A stretch of 64,000 nucleotides of DNA from JBFXCK01 sp050182275 (GTDB taxonomy: Bacteria; Pseudomonadota; Alphaproteobacteria; SHNJ01), in the NCBI GenBank assembly GCA_050182275.1, contig JBFXCK010000002.1, positions 1 through 64,000 of the forward strand, given 5' to 3'. The stretch's first letter is position 1, and every line of letters begins with the position of its first letter. The position numbers and the translations under genes are program-made. The notes under the pieces are model-generated. The model saw only the letters and a program-made list of their open reading frames with translations, did no database searches and had not been told where the DNA came from. Positions 50,415 through 59,170 of this stretch are shown piece by piece.

Positions 50415-51419
50415 CTAGTAAATAAGTTGATCTTCGCCGCCTTGATCGGCGATGATAATTTCACCCTTGTTCGCTAAATCTTTGGCCACATTAACGATGT
50501 AAAGCTGGGCTTCATCGACGTCGCGCAAGCGCACAGGACCCATTGATTCCATATCTTCCTTCATGATCTTACCGGCGCGTTCGGACATATTTTTAAAGAA
50601 CATATCTTTAATCGTTTCCGAAGCGCCTTTAAGCGCGCGGGTAAGCTTGTCTTTTTCCACCACGCGCAAGATGGTTTGGAAGGCGGTGTTGTCGAGGCGC
50701 GCCAGATCGTCGAAGGTGAACATCAAAGCCTTGATCTTCTCGGCCGAATCGCGCGCCCGTTCTTCCAGGGCCGACATAAAGCGGGCTTCGGTGCCGCGGT
50801 CGAAGCTGTTGAAAATTTCAGCAATATCTTCATGCGGATCGCGGCGGTTGGTGCGGGCGAGGTTACTCATAAACTCGGTACGCAAGGTTTTTTCGACGTC
50901 GCTTAATACTTCTTTTTGCACCGATTCCATCCGCAGCATGCGCAAAATGACTTCCATCGAAAAGTTTTCCGGCAGCACGCCCAAAACTTTGGCGGCATGT
51001 TCGGCGCCGATTTTCGACATCACCACCGCAACGGTTTGCGGATATTCGTTTTTCAAATAGTTGGCCAACAGCACTTCATTGACGTTGGCCAGCTTATCCC
51101 AAATCGTGCGGCCAGCGGGGCCGCGGATTTCATCCATAATCCCGTCCAGGCGGCCTTTATCCAAGATTTTGGACAACATCCGCTCGGTGGTTTCAAAGCT
51201 GCCGACAGCACCGGCGGTTGAGAAGTTTTCGGCGAATTCCAGCACCAGTTTTTCAACCAAGTTCGAGTTGACCGAACCGAGCGAAGCCATCAACTGCGAT
51301 AATTCGCGAATTTCGTCGTCGTGCATTTTTCCTAAAATGCGCGCGGCGTTTTCTTCGCCCATCGAGAGGAGGAGAAGGGCGGCTTTTTCCGGGCCATTAA
51401 GATTGCGTGACGGATCCAT
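50415..51419 (-). CDS. fliG: Flagellar motor switch protein FliG
   Basis: FliG is the C-ring subunit that meets the stator. The 334-residue product starts 'LNGPEKAALLLLSMGEENAA', has the middle domain with 'ANYLKNEYPQTVAVVMSKIG' and the C-terminal torque domain with 'MFTFDDLARLDNTAFQTILR' and 'FKNMSERAGKIMKEDMESMG'. The torque-face charged residues in that domain are present. Normal length, between fliF and fliH. Confidence 0.96.
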   Translation of the reverse strand: MDPSRNLNGPEKAALLLLSMGEENAARILGKMHDDEIRELSQLMASLGSVNSNLVEKLVLEFAENFSTAGAVGSFETTERMLSKILDKGRLDGIMDEIRGPAGRTIWDKLANVNEVLLANYLKNEYPQTVAVVMSKIGAEHAAKVLGVLPENFSMEVILRMLRMESVQKEVLSDVEKTLRTEFMSNLARTNRRDPHEDIAEIFNSFDRGTEARFMSALEERARDSAEKIKALMFTFDDLARLDNTAFQTILRVVEKDKLTRALKGASETIKDMFFKNMSERAGKIMKEDMESMGPVRLRDVDEAQLYIVNVAKDLANKGEIIIADQGGEDQLIY

Positions 51420-51433
51420 AATTTTATTCTCCT

Positions 51434-53125
51434 CTAATCACCGCGGTTGCTGCCTTCGTAGAGCCAGGTGCGGACCACGGAAAGAGTTTCTTCAGGGTGT
51501 TTCTCAACAATTTCGCTCAAGCGTTTTAAGGATGAAGCTTTGATGCGGCCTTCGATCTGTTTCATATTGATCATCTCATCAAGCTCCGAGTTGGTCACTT
51601 CGGGTAACTCCGGGGCTGCGGACTGGCCGCCACCTCCTGACGGGCCCGGCAGCTGTGCCATGTTCCGGCTTGGGCCCGGTAACATAGCGGAACTGCTACC
51701 CATATAGCCGCCGCCCATTGGTGCACCGCTCATTAAGCGCGATAGGATGGGTTTGACGACAATTAACAAGGCCAAGATTCCCAATACCGCCAAGATCAGC
51801 AATTCGGCCAAGCGCATAATTTCTTGTTTGGTAAAGCCCATGATCAGGCCTTCCTTGGCATCGCCGCCAGCATCGGCCGGGAGGGAAATTTGTTTGAATT
51901 GCAAGTTAACGATTTCCACCTTATCGCCGCGTTCTTCGTTAAAGCCGATAGCGGTTTTGATCAGGCCCTCGATTTTCTTTAACTCATCTTCATTGCGCGG
52001 GGCATAGGTTTGCTTGCCTTCTTCATTGGCAGTATAGGTTCCGTCAACCAGCACGGCGACCGATAGGCGTTTGATTTCACCGCCTTCGCGCACTTGTTGT
52101 TTTACCGTTTTCGAGATTTCGTAATTTACCGTTTCTTCGGTGCGGTTGTTTTGATTATTAGCGCCGCCGCCGCCGCCAGCAGAGCTTCCGCCTTCCGGCA
52201 GGTTATTTTGGACGCTGACTGCGCCGCCGCCGGATTCTTGCGATTTTTGAGTTTCTTCAACGGTTTGTTGCGAGCGGGCGACACGGCCTTCCGGATCGTA
52301 CGTTTCGGAAGATATGGTTTGGCGGTCGAAATTCATTTCGGCGCTTACTTGAGCGCGCACCGCGCCATTGCCGAAAGATTTTTCCAATAAAGTTTCGACT
52401 TCGCGCGCCAAGCGGTTTTCAAAGCCCATGCGCATTTCTTCGCTAGTGGCAAGGCCGGCATTGCCGCTGTTGTTGTCATTGCTGCCGCGGGCAAGCAAAT
52501 TGCCTTGATCGTCAACAATTGAAATATTATTCGGCTGCAAATTGGGCACGGCGGCTGCTACCAAATGCTGAATCGCCGCAATTTGGGCGCGTTCTAGACC
52601 GATGGCCGAGCGCAATTGCAAAACAATCGAAGCGCTGGGCGGCTGTTTGTCGCGGCTGAATAATTCGCGCGCCGGTAAAACCAAATGCACCCGCGCCGAG
52701 CGGACGATGGATAAAGAACCGATAGTGCGCGCCAATTCGCCTTCGAGGGCGCGGACATGGTTAATGCTTTGCACGAAGTTGCTGGTGCCAAGCCCTTCGG
52801 CTTTATCAAAAATCTCGTACCCTACCGAACCTCCTTTGGGCAAACCTTCTTGGGCCATTAACATGCGCAGGCGGCCGACTTGATCCGAGGGAACTAAAAT
52901 TTGATTGCCATCGCCCCGCACTTGGACAGGAATATTTAATGATTCTAATTTTTGCACGATTTGGCCGCTGTCACGGGCGTCAAGGTCGGTATATAAGAGT
53001 GACATGCCGGGGGCGGAGAAGCGCGACATTACATAGGCAAAGAAAGCCAAGCACCCCAACAAGGTTAAAAAGATGGGGGCCAATCGCATGGGGCCTAAAC
53101 TGCGTAAGGTATTTACAAAGCTCAC
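51434..53125 (-). CDS. fliF: Flagellar MS-ring protein FliF
   Basis: FliF is the MS-ring protein that begins flagellar assembly. The 563-residue product has an N-terminal membrane helix (about 14-32), the ring-building motifs 'LLYTDLDARDSGQIVQKLES', 'GYEIFDKAEGLGTSNFVQSI' and 'VQNNLPEGGSSAGG' region, a second membrane helix near 440-465, and the C-terminal FliG-binding segment 'LSEIVEKHPEETLSVVRTWL'. It leads the minus-strand operon fliF-fliG-fliH-fliN-motA-flbD-flhA-flhF-flhG, and a CtrA box lies about 190 bases upstream. Confidence 0.96.
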   Translation of the reverse strand: MSFVNTLRSLGPMRLAPIFLTLLGCLAFFAYVMSRFSAPGMSLLYTDLDARDSGQIVQKLESLNIPVQVRGDGNQILVPSDQVGRLRMLMAQEGLPKGGSVGYEIFDKAEGLGTSNFVQSINHVRALEGELARTIGSLSIVRSARVHLVLPARELFSRDKQPPSASIVLQLRSAIGLERAQIAAIQHLVAAAVPNLQPNNISIVDDQGNLLARGSNDNNSGNAGLATSEEMRMGFENRLAREVETLLEKSFGNGAVRAQVSAEMNFDRQTISSETYDPEGRVARSQQTVEETQKSQESGGGAVSVQNNLPEGGSSAGGGGGANNQNNRTEETVNYEISKTVKQQVREGGEIKRLSVAVLVDGTYTANEEGKQTYAPRNEDELKKIEGLIKTAIGFNEERGDKVEIVNLQFKQISLPADAGGDAKEGLIMGFTKQEIMRLAELLILAVLGILALLIVVKPILSRLMSGAPMGGGYMGSSSAMLPGPSRNMAQLPGPSGGGGQSAAPELPEVTNSELDEMINMKQIEGRIKASSLKRLSEIVEKHPEETLSVVRTWLYEGSNRGD

Positions 53126-53315
53126 GATTATCTCCGCTCGATCAGGTTGTTTCCTGCAACCTTTGCCAGGCCACTAGGAATTTTTTGCTTACCTCCTTAA
53201 TTAAACGGTAGGGCCGTGAAGAATTTATTAACGGCAGGAACTTTTTGCCTAGCACCTATACTTTTCCTCGACCTTTGATCTTTTTGCCACAGGGGCAAGG
53301 CGCTATTATTGAGCT

Positions 53316-53330
53316 TTAATCTTATCTTAA
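53316..53330 (-). promoter_or_regulatory. CtrA box upstream of fliF
   Basis: TTAA-TCTTATC-TTAA at 53316-53330 fits the canonical CtrA site TTAA-N7-TTAA exactly, with a third TTAA at 53335. It lies in the 324-bp gap between fliF and flgE, about 190 bases from the fliF start. In Caulobacter the fliF operon is directly CtrA-activated. The rest of the gap holds the flgE terminator and nothing else I can name. Confidence 0.65.
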
Positions 53331-53370
53331 GAACTTAAATAAACCCCTAATACTAAGTATAATTTTGCAC

Positions 53371-53404
53371 AAAAAAAGGATCCCAGCTTTTTAAGGCTGG
53401 GATC
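53371..53404 (-). terminator. terminator of flgE
   Basis: Stem GATCCCAGC/GCTGGGATC with an 8-base loop is followed on the minus strand by a run of seven T, 46 bases after the flgE stop. Confidence 0.92.
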
Positions 53405-53449
53405 AAGGGAGGGTCGAGGGGAAACTGTTAAGCCAACCTATCCGGAAGC

Positions 53450-54814
53450 TTAGCCGCGGATGGTTTGCAGCAATTCCTGCAACATTTGGTCGGCGGTAGA
53501 GATGACCTTGGTGTTGGCGGAGTAGGCGCGCTGCGTCAGAATCATGTTGGCGAATTCTTTGGCGACGTCGACGGTCGAATTTTCCAAACCGCCAGGCGAC
53601 ATACTGCCGGCGCCGCCTTCGGAAGGCAGGCGCAAGATGTAAAGGCCCGAACGTTCAGTTTGCGAATAGGCGTTGCCGTTTCTTGGTTCCAAGCCATTGA
53701 TGGCGGGGAAGTCGGCTACCGGCAGGCGGTAAATCGCACGGGTTTCGCCGTTATCGAAGTTGGCGAATAAAGTTCCGTTTACCGAGAAGTTAACCCCGGT
53801 GAAAGAACCCGGCGCCACACCGTCTTGGTTGGCGAAGTTCAAACGGTAAGCCGCGCCCAGCTGAGTGACTTGCGCGGGCAAATCGCCGCCGGTGGGAGTT
53901 ACGGCTGTCGCATCGCCAAAATTAAAGCTGATATTTTGGGTAGTCGAAGCGGGAGCAAAGCTGAATTGCATATCTACATAACCGGTGGCGGTATCGATCA
54001 GCGATGTTGCCGTTGTGCCGGCGAATACGTTGACCAAATTTCCACTTGAATCGAAAACCACACGCAAATGGTCGTCGGCGCTGCTGCCGTCATAGTTTCC
54101 GGGAATCGCTACGCCCGCACCGCTGTAAACGTTGGTGACGGCAGTGTTGCCGGTGGGGAAGGTCAGGCGCCATTCATTGGCCGCCGCCAGTTTGGTCCAA
54201 TTGAAGGTGGTGTTTTGGTTGATGCCGAGCGTGTCAAACAACTGAATCGGCGTACCGCCCGTCACCGTTTCGCCGGTGGCGGCGTTAGCCGGTAAGTTCA
54301 GGCCGACATTCACCAGCGAGGTCGCGCGCGGCGTGCCGGTGATATTGCCGATATTGACGGTTTCCAGCGAAGCAACGTCGGAAGTATTGCTTGGCAAGTT
54401 GCCCGAAGCATCCAGACGGAAGCCTTGCAAATAAAGACCGGCGGTGTTTTTCAAATAGCCTTGCGCATCGGGGCGGAACGAGCCGGCGCGGGTATACAAA
54501 TATTCATCCCCCGTGCCAGGTGTGCGTGACGTATTAACTACGAACAAGCCGGTGCCGATAACACCTAAGTCCAGATCGTTACCTGTCGCTTGCACCAAGC
54601 CTTGCACGTCGATCGAGTGGAACGGGTTCGAGGCCACACCGCCCGGCGAGTGAATACTTTGGTTCGATTGGGTAACCAAGGTTGAGAAACGCGTATCAAC
54701 GCGTTTATAACCGGCAGTGTTAACGTTAGCGATGTTATCCGAAATGGTAGCGAGCGATTGCGCTTGCGCCGACAAACCCGACACACCGGTAACGAGGGCA
54801 TTAAAAACACTCAT
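53450..54814 (-). CDS. flgE: Flagellar hook protein FlgE
   Basis: FlgE is the hook structural protein. The 454-residue product starts with the rod/hook motif 'FNALVTGVSGLSAQAQSLAT' and 'ISDNIANVNTAGYKRVDTRF', has the variable outer domain in the middle, and ends with the coiled-coil closing motif 'NSTVDVAKEFANMILTQRAY' and 'NTKVISTADQMLQELLQ'. It is the last gene of fliK-flgD-flgE, and a terminator follows. Confidence 0.95.
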   Translation of the reverse strand: MSVFNALVTGVSGLSAQAQSLATISDNIANVNTAGYKRVDTRFSTLVTQSNQSIHSPGGVASNPFHSIDVQGLVQATGNDLDLGVIGTGLFVVNTSRTPGTGDEYLYTRAGSFRPDAQGYLKNTAGLYLQGFRLDASGNLPSNTSDVASLETVNIGNITGTPRATSLVNVGLNLPANAATGETVTGGTPIQLFDTLGINQNTTFNWTKLAAANEWRLTFPTGNTAVTNVYSGAGVAIPGNYDGSSADDHLRVVFDSSGNLVNVFAGTTATSLIDTATGYVDMQFSFAPASTTQNISFNFGDATAVTPTGGDLPAQVTQLGAAYRLNFANQDGVAPGSFTGVNFSVNGTLFANFDNGETRAIYRLPVADFPAINGLEPRNGNAYSQTERSGLYILRLPSEGGAGSMSPGGLENSTVDVAKEFANMILTQRAYSANTKVISTADQMLQELLQTIRG

Positions 54815-54915
54815 GATAAACTCCTATGCAAGACCTATCCTCTACCTGCTTTTCATCCAAGGTGGTTCCTAACTGTCCCACCTATTTCGTTTTCCTCAAG
54901 ACCCGGTCTTACTTT

Positions 54916-55587
54916 TTAATTAGCGGCGATTCCCACTCTCATAATACGGTCGAAAGTGTAGGGCGTATTGCCGAATAACAGCGCTTTATTGTTCAAGGCG
55001 GTGTTAACGCCGGTTACGGTGCCGATAAAGCTGGTAACCGTGGTAACGCGTTCAGTTGCAACGCCATTATTTCTGCTGGCGATCACTTCAATTTTATAAG
55101 TGCCTGCGGGAAGATCGTTGCCGTTGGCGTCTTTGCCGTCCCAGGTAATTTCATGGCGGCCCGCGGCGGTGGGATTATCGGTTAATGTACGAACAATGGT
55201 GCGGCCATCTTCGCTGCGGATATTGATTCTAACTTCGCTAGCGGCATTTTCCATCGTATAAGCAAATCTTGATTGGCCATCGGCAAGATTGATCATATCA
55301 CCCAAGACTTCAACACTCTTGCCCAGGAAGCCCAGGCTGTTGATGGTGGCTGTATCGCTTTGCAGGCTGATCAATGTTTCAAGGTTCTGATTGGTGCTGA
55401 TCGCTTGTTCAACATTGGCATATTGCACCAATTGATTGGTGAATTCGGCCGTATCCATCGGCTGCAGCGGGTCTTGGTTCTGCAATTGCGTGGTTAGCAA
55501 GAACAAGAACTTGTCAAAATTATCCGCCAGCGCCGCACGCGAAGTCGTGGTATGCGGGGTAGAGGATGAAACGGGTGAAACAGCCAT
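54916..55587 (-). CDS. flgD: Hook cap protein FlgD
   Basis: FlgD caps the growing hook. The 223-residue product has the conserved N-terminal 'DNFDKFLFLLTTQLQNQDPL' and 'DTAEFTNQLVQYANVEQAI' segments, then a FlgD Ig-like domain with 'EITWDGKDANGNDLPAGTYK'. It lies between fliK and flgE with a 101-base gap to flgE. Confidence 0.95.
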   Translation of the reverse strand: MAVSPVSSSTPHTTTSRAALADNFDKFLFLLTTQLQNQDPLQPMDTAEFTNQLVQYANVEQAISTNQNLETLISLQSDTATINSLGFLGKSVEVLGDMINLADGQSRFAYTMENAASEVRINIRSEDGRTIVRTLTDNPTAAGRHEITWDGKDANGNDLPAGTYKIEVIASRNNGVATERVTTVTSFIGTVTGVNTALNNKALLFGNTPYTFDRIMRVGIAAN

Positions 55588-55599
55588 TAGTCTATACTC

Positions 55600-57027
55600 C
55601 TAAACACGGATATCGAGACGTTCATTGTTAGACAGATGCAAGTTATATGCCGTTGCCTGTTCTTCCGCCGCCGTTATGCCGTTGGCGCCGGCATATTTGC
55701 CGGAAGAGCCGGATTGCTGGTCATGGGCATCTTGGAAGCGGTGGGCCAAATTGTCTTGGCGCAAGTTAAAGCTTAATTGGTTGGAATCGGTTTTTAAGCC
55801 GGCGTCTTGCAAGGCGCGCTCAAGGCTTTTCGCGTCATGCTGCAGCCATTGATAAGTTTCGGGCTTGTCGGCGGAAATTACCGCTTTAACGCTGCCGTCT
55901 TTATGTAAATCCAAACGCACTTCAACCCGGCCTAAATCTTCCGGGTTTAGATTAATTCTGATGCGGTCAACGCCTTCTTTAACGGCCTTGACGATATGCA
56001 CGGCAACTTGTTCAGTGGCGGCGGGCAAATGGGGGTTTCTCGCGGCTGCGGCGATTGTCGAATTAATGGCGGCGCTTTGGGCGGGAAGATTGATGCCTTG
56101 ACCGGTGAATTGCACATTGACCGAAGATTTATCTTCCGCGCTTTGCGCTAAGGTAAAGCCGGCTTTAGCAAGATTATCCTTGCCTTCTTTATTTTGAACG
56201 GCAGAGGCAAGTTTTTCGAGGATTTTTTGATCGGCTGAGGAAGAGGTTTCATCCTCGTTTACAGACAGGCTGCTAAATGTTTGTTCGCCCGGCAATTGAG
56301 CGGCGAAAGCGGGTTTATTATCCTTTTGCGGAGCCGCCGCGGCAATTATTTGCGCTTGCGGCATAACCTGTTCTTGAACGCCTTGCTTTAATAAAGCCAA
56401 GGCTTCTTTATTGGCTTGGGCAAGCAGCGTATCAACTGGCGCTTTACCATCATCTAACAGCGGATCTAAAGAATTAGGCGACGCCGCTGCAATAACCAAA
56501 TCACCTGTAATCAAGGGTAAGGCGGGCATAGCCGGAATATTGCCGATTTTGGCTTCAGTTTTAACGGCTGCGGCGGCTGACTGGGCTGTTGGCAAGAAAG
56601 TCTCGCCCGCGGCAACTACCGGCTGGCTTTGAACGGCGGCGACTAAAGCGGTGATAGAAAAATCTGCTGCTTCGGCGGTTTCTGCTTTTTCACTTTGATC
56701 TTCTTCTTTTTTATTATAAACCGGCTTTGGTTCGGCTTGTTTTTGAGCGGTTTTAAATTCTTGATTATCTTCAAGCTCATTGGAAACATCGGTTGCCTTT
56801 TGCTCTTCGGATTTTGGCGCATCCGGACGCGATGGGGAAAGGGTTTTTTCCGCGCGTGGCGTTAAAGTTTCTTTAATTTTGGCCGGCGCTGAAGGCAAAG
56901 TAAAACGAGCGGGAGAGCTAACGGAAGTTGATTTGAGCAAATCGCTAAATTGATCGCGCACAAAGCCGCTTGCACCGCCTGGGGCGATTAGACTCATCAG
57001 ATCAATATTGGTCGGTTTGATTTGCAT
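55600..57027 (-). CDS. fliK: Flagellar hook-length control protein FliK
   Basis: FliK measures hook length and switches export specificity. The 475-residue product is mostly low-complexity Ala/Lys/Glu/Pro sequence, as typical, with the folded C-terminal domain 'GVDRIRINLNPEDLGRVEVR', 'LDLHKDGSVKAVISADKPET' and 'LERALQDAGLKTDSNQLSFN'. It leads the fliK-flgD-flgE group and a sigma-54 type promoter lies just upstream. Confidence 0.93.
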   Translation of the reverse strand: MQIKPTNIDLMSLIAPGGASGFVRDQFSDLLKSTSVSSPARFTLPSAPAKIKETLTPRAEKTLSPSRPDAPKSEEQKATDVSNELEDNQEFKTAQKQAEPKPVYNKKEEDQSEKAETAEAADFSITALVAAVQSQPVVAAGETFLPTAQSAAAAVKTEAKIGNIPAMPALPLITGDLVIAAASPNSLDPLLDDGKAPVDTLLAQANKEALALLKQGVQEQVMPQAQIIAAAAPQKDNKPAFAAQLPGEQTFSSLSVNEDETSSSADQKILEKLASAVQNKEGKDNLAKAGFTLAQSAEDKSSVNVQFTGQGINLPAQSAAINSTIAAAARNPHLPAATEQVAVHIVKAVKEGVDRIRINLNPEDLGRVEVRLDLHKDGSVKAVISADKPETYQWLQHDAKSLERALQDAGLKTDSNQLSFNLRQDNLAHRFQDAHDQQSGSSGKYAGANGITAAEEQATAYNLHLSNNERLDIRV

Positions 57028-57052
57028 GATATTTTATCTCAACCCCTTGTCT

Positions 57053-57068
57053 TGCAAATTTTGGGCCA
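57053..57068 (-). promoter_or_regulatory. sigma-54 promoter of fliK-flgD-flgE
   Basis: Read on the minus strand, TGGCCCAAAATTTGCA fits TGGC-N7-TTGC with the GG-N10-GC spacing of -24/-12 promoters. It ends 26 bases from the fliK start. FlbD, encoded at 47092-48465, is the expected activator. Confidence 0.7.
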
Positions 57069-57192
57069 AGGCGGGGCATACATTAAGTAACTGAAATAAA
57101 TGGTTTTTTTCTCCTCCAAAGCCGGTAAAACCGGCAGGGAGGAAAATTCGTTCAGGCGGCAGGTAGGCAATCTTTCGCATTATGCTTTTCAC

Positions 57193-57225
57193 AAAAAATA
57201 AAGGCAGGCGCTCATGCCTGCCTTT
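57193..57225 (-). terminator. terminator of the flagellin-fliS operon
   Basis: Stem AAAGGCAGGC/GCCTGCCTTT with a 6-base loop, followed on the minus strand by a T-rich tract (TATTTTTT), 25 bases after the fliS stop. Confidence 0.9.
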
Positions 57226-57249
57226 TACGAGGAGGATCAACAGGAAATT

Positions 57250-57681
57250 TTACGCGCCAACGCCCATACCGGCAGTGTCGGCAGTCGCCATGCTGGCGGC
57301 TTGTGCGGTTAAAGTTAAATCCACTTCCGACCAAGAATCGCGCAAATTTTTCAAGATGCCGATAATGTGGCGGGCAGTGTGGACGTCATTATAAAAGCTG
57401 ATGCGCGGCAGGCGCGACAAGATAAAGCCATACAAGCTGCCCAAATTATTGGCGATTTCGCCGCCTTGCTCATGATCCAAGCTCATATACAATTCGGTTA
57501 CCAAATCGCTGGCTTTGGTCATCGCCATGCAACGGGCTTCGATATCGCCCTTTTCGATCGATTCGCAAGCTTGCTCCAAGCAGCCGATCGCCATGTCATA
57601 GCTAAGAACGATCAAGCCGGCGGGCGTTGCGCCCATAACGGTGCTTTCAAGTTCGCTGTAAGATAAGGAAAGAGGATTCAT
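57250..57681 (-). CDS. fliS: Flagellin export chaperone FliS (copy 1)
   Basis: FliS binds the C-terminus of flagellin and keeps it unfolded for export. The 143-residue product shows the four-helix FliS pattern: 'SELESTVMGATPAGLIVLSY' at the start, then 'IEKGDIEARCMAMTKASDLV' and 'SLDHEQGGEIANNLGSLYGF'. I chose the ATG at 57681, 6 bases after GGAG; an in-frame ATG four codons earlier lacks that spacing. It follows the two flagellin genes on the same strand. Confidence 0.9.
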   Translation of the reverse strand: MNPLSLSYSELESTVMGATPAGLIVLSYDMAIGCLEQACESIEKGDIEARCMAMTKASDLVTELYMSLDHEQGGEIANNLGSLYGFILSRLPRISFYNDVHTARHIIGILKNLRDSWSEVDLTLTAQAASMATADTAGMGVGA

Positions 57682-57704
57682 TTTAATCTCCATTGGCTAG
57701 GCTT

Positions 57705-57959
57705 CTATTGGAACAGTTTGAGTAAGTTTTGCGGGATTTGGTTGGCCTGCGCGATCATGGCGATGCCGGCTTCCTGTAAAATCCGCAGATTGGTGAACTT
57801 CGACATTTCGGCAGCCGTGTCGAGATCGAGGTAAGCCGAACGGGCGGCTTCCAGATTTTCGATAACGACGGCGACGTTCGAGGCGGTGGATTCCATCCGC
57901 GACTGAGCCGCGCCGATTTCCGATCTTGCATTCAAAAGCAAGTCGATGGCGATTGAAGA
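57705..57959. repeat. 255-bp identical tract, flagellin copy 1 (partner 58916-59170)
   Basis: Read base by base, 57705-57959 matches 58916-59170 exactly; the first difference is at 57960 versus 59171. The tract covers the 3' end of each flagellin gene. Recent gene conversion or very recent duplication of this end is the likely cause. Confidence 0.9.
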
Positions 57960-58892
57960 GGCGGCGTAGGCCGAATCGGCGCCGGCTTGCGTCGAGATAT
58001 CGCTGTTGGTGATGCCTAAAGCAGTTGAGTTAACCGCTTTGACGCCGATGCTGATTTCATTGTTCGAGGCGCTAGCGCCAACCGCAACGCGGTAGCTTAA
58101 GTTGGTCACGCCGTTGATGGTGCCCGATAAGCTGCCCGAAGCGCTGGCGATAGTCGCTTGCGAGTTAAAGGAGGTGTTCAGCGAAATGGTGACATATCCG
58201 TTATCGCCAGCCACCTGCGTAGCGCCGGTGCCGAAGCTTCCGACACGGTATAAACGCACGGCGGTGCCGTTGGTTAAACTGTTGCCGGTGCTAAGCGTGC
58301 TATCCAAGGTTCCTTGATAGCTGGAGCCGCCGACTTGGGCGCGGAAAGTATAATCGCCGCTGGAATATTGCAAAGCCAGCAAGTTGTTGCCGGTCGAAGC
58401 CATGCCGCCAACGCCGATTTCCAAAACGCCGGCGCCGGTGCCGAAACCGGTAACCGCGCCAAGCAATTGGTTCGAATTGACCAAGGTAACGCTATTAAAG
58501 GTGGTTGAAGCCGCAACCCGGTCGATTTCACTGATCAGTTGCTGATATTCGGTGTTCAACATGCCGCGTTCAACGTTGGATAATTGGTTAGAACCGGCTT
58601 GGGCGGAAAGCGATTTCAAGCGCACCAGCATGTCATAAACACGGGTCATCGCGCCTTCGCCGATTTGCAACATCGAGATTGCTTGAGTGGTGTTGACTTG
58701 AATTTGGCGGAAAGCGATAACGTCGGAGCGGATACGGGAACCGATCGCTAACGAAGCAGCATCGTCTTTTGCCGAGGCGACACGTTGGCCGGAAGATAGA
58801 CGGGCCAAAGATTGCGTCATGTCCATGTCGGAGGCGACAAGGTTACGGTGCGCAATGCTTGCGGTTTGGTTGGTGATTAAATTTAAAGCCAT
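57705..58892 (-). CDS. Flagellin (copy 1)
   Basis: Filament protein, exported through the flagellar channel. The 395-residue product has the conserved D0/D1 start 'SLARLSSGQRVASAKDDAAS' and 'QVNTTQAISMLQIGEGAMTR' and the D1/D0 end 'ENLEAARSAYLDLDTAAEMS' to 'IPQNLLKLFQ'. The central outer domain (about residues 140-310) is short and Ser/Thr/Gly-rich. It follows copy 2 after 23 bases, so one transcript is likely. Its last 255 bases, counting from the stop, are identical to those of copy 2. Confidence 0.96.
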   Translation of the reverse strand: MALNLITNQTASIAHRNLVASDMDMTQSLARLSSGQRVASAKDDAASLAIGSRIRSDVIAFRQIQVNTTQAISMLQIGEGAMTRVYDMLVRLKSLSAQAGSNQLSNVERGMLNTEYQQLISEIDRVAASTTFNSVTLVNSNQLLGAVTGFGTGAGVLEIGVGGMASTGNNLLALQYSSGDYTFRAQVGGSSYQGTLDSTLSTGNSLTNGTAVRLYRVGSFGTGATQVAGDNGYVTISLNTSFNSQATIASASGSLSGTINGVTNLSYRVAVGASASNNEISIGVKAVNSTALGITNSDISTQAGADSAYAASSIAIDLLLNARSEIGAAQSRMESTASNVAVVIENLEAARSAYLDLDTAAEMSKFTNLRILQEAGIAMIAQANQIPQNLLKLFQ

Positions 58893-58915
58893 GACAATAA
58901 CCTCGCTTTAAGTTG

Positions 58916-59170
58916 CTATTGGAACAGTTTGAGTAAGTTTTGCGGGATTTGGTTGGCCTGCGCGATCATGGCGATGCCGGCTTCCTGTAAAATCCGCAGA
59001 TTGGTGAACTTCGACATTTCGGCAGCCGTGTCGAGATCGAGGTAAGCCGAACGGGCGGCTTCCAGATTTTCGATAACGACGGCGACGTTCGAGGCGGTGG
59101 ATTCCATCCGCGACTGAGCCGCGCCGATTTCCGATCTTGCATTCAAAAGCAAGTCGATGGCGATTGAAGA
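58916..59170. repeat. 255-bp identical tract, flagellin copy 2 (partner 57705-57959)
   Basis: This is the second member of the exact repeat described at 57705-57959. The middle of the two genes is much less alike than this end. Confidence 0.9.

Noticed and set aside
50563..51060. 165-aa plus-strand open frame inside fliG
   Set aside because: Antisense shadow of fliG; Ser/Arg/Lys-rich noise.
53126..53300. sigma-54 promoter upstream of fliF
   Set aside because: TGGCAAAGGTTGCA on the minus strand has both boxes, but the spacing is two bases too short for -24/-12.
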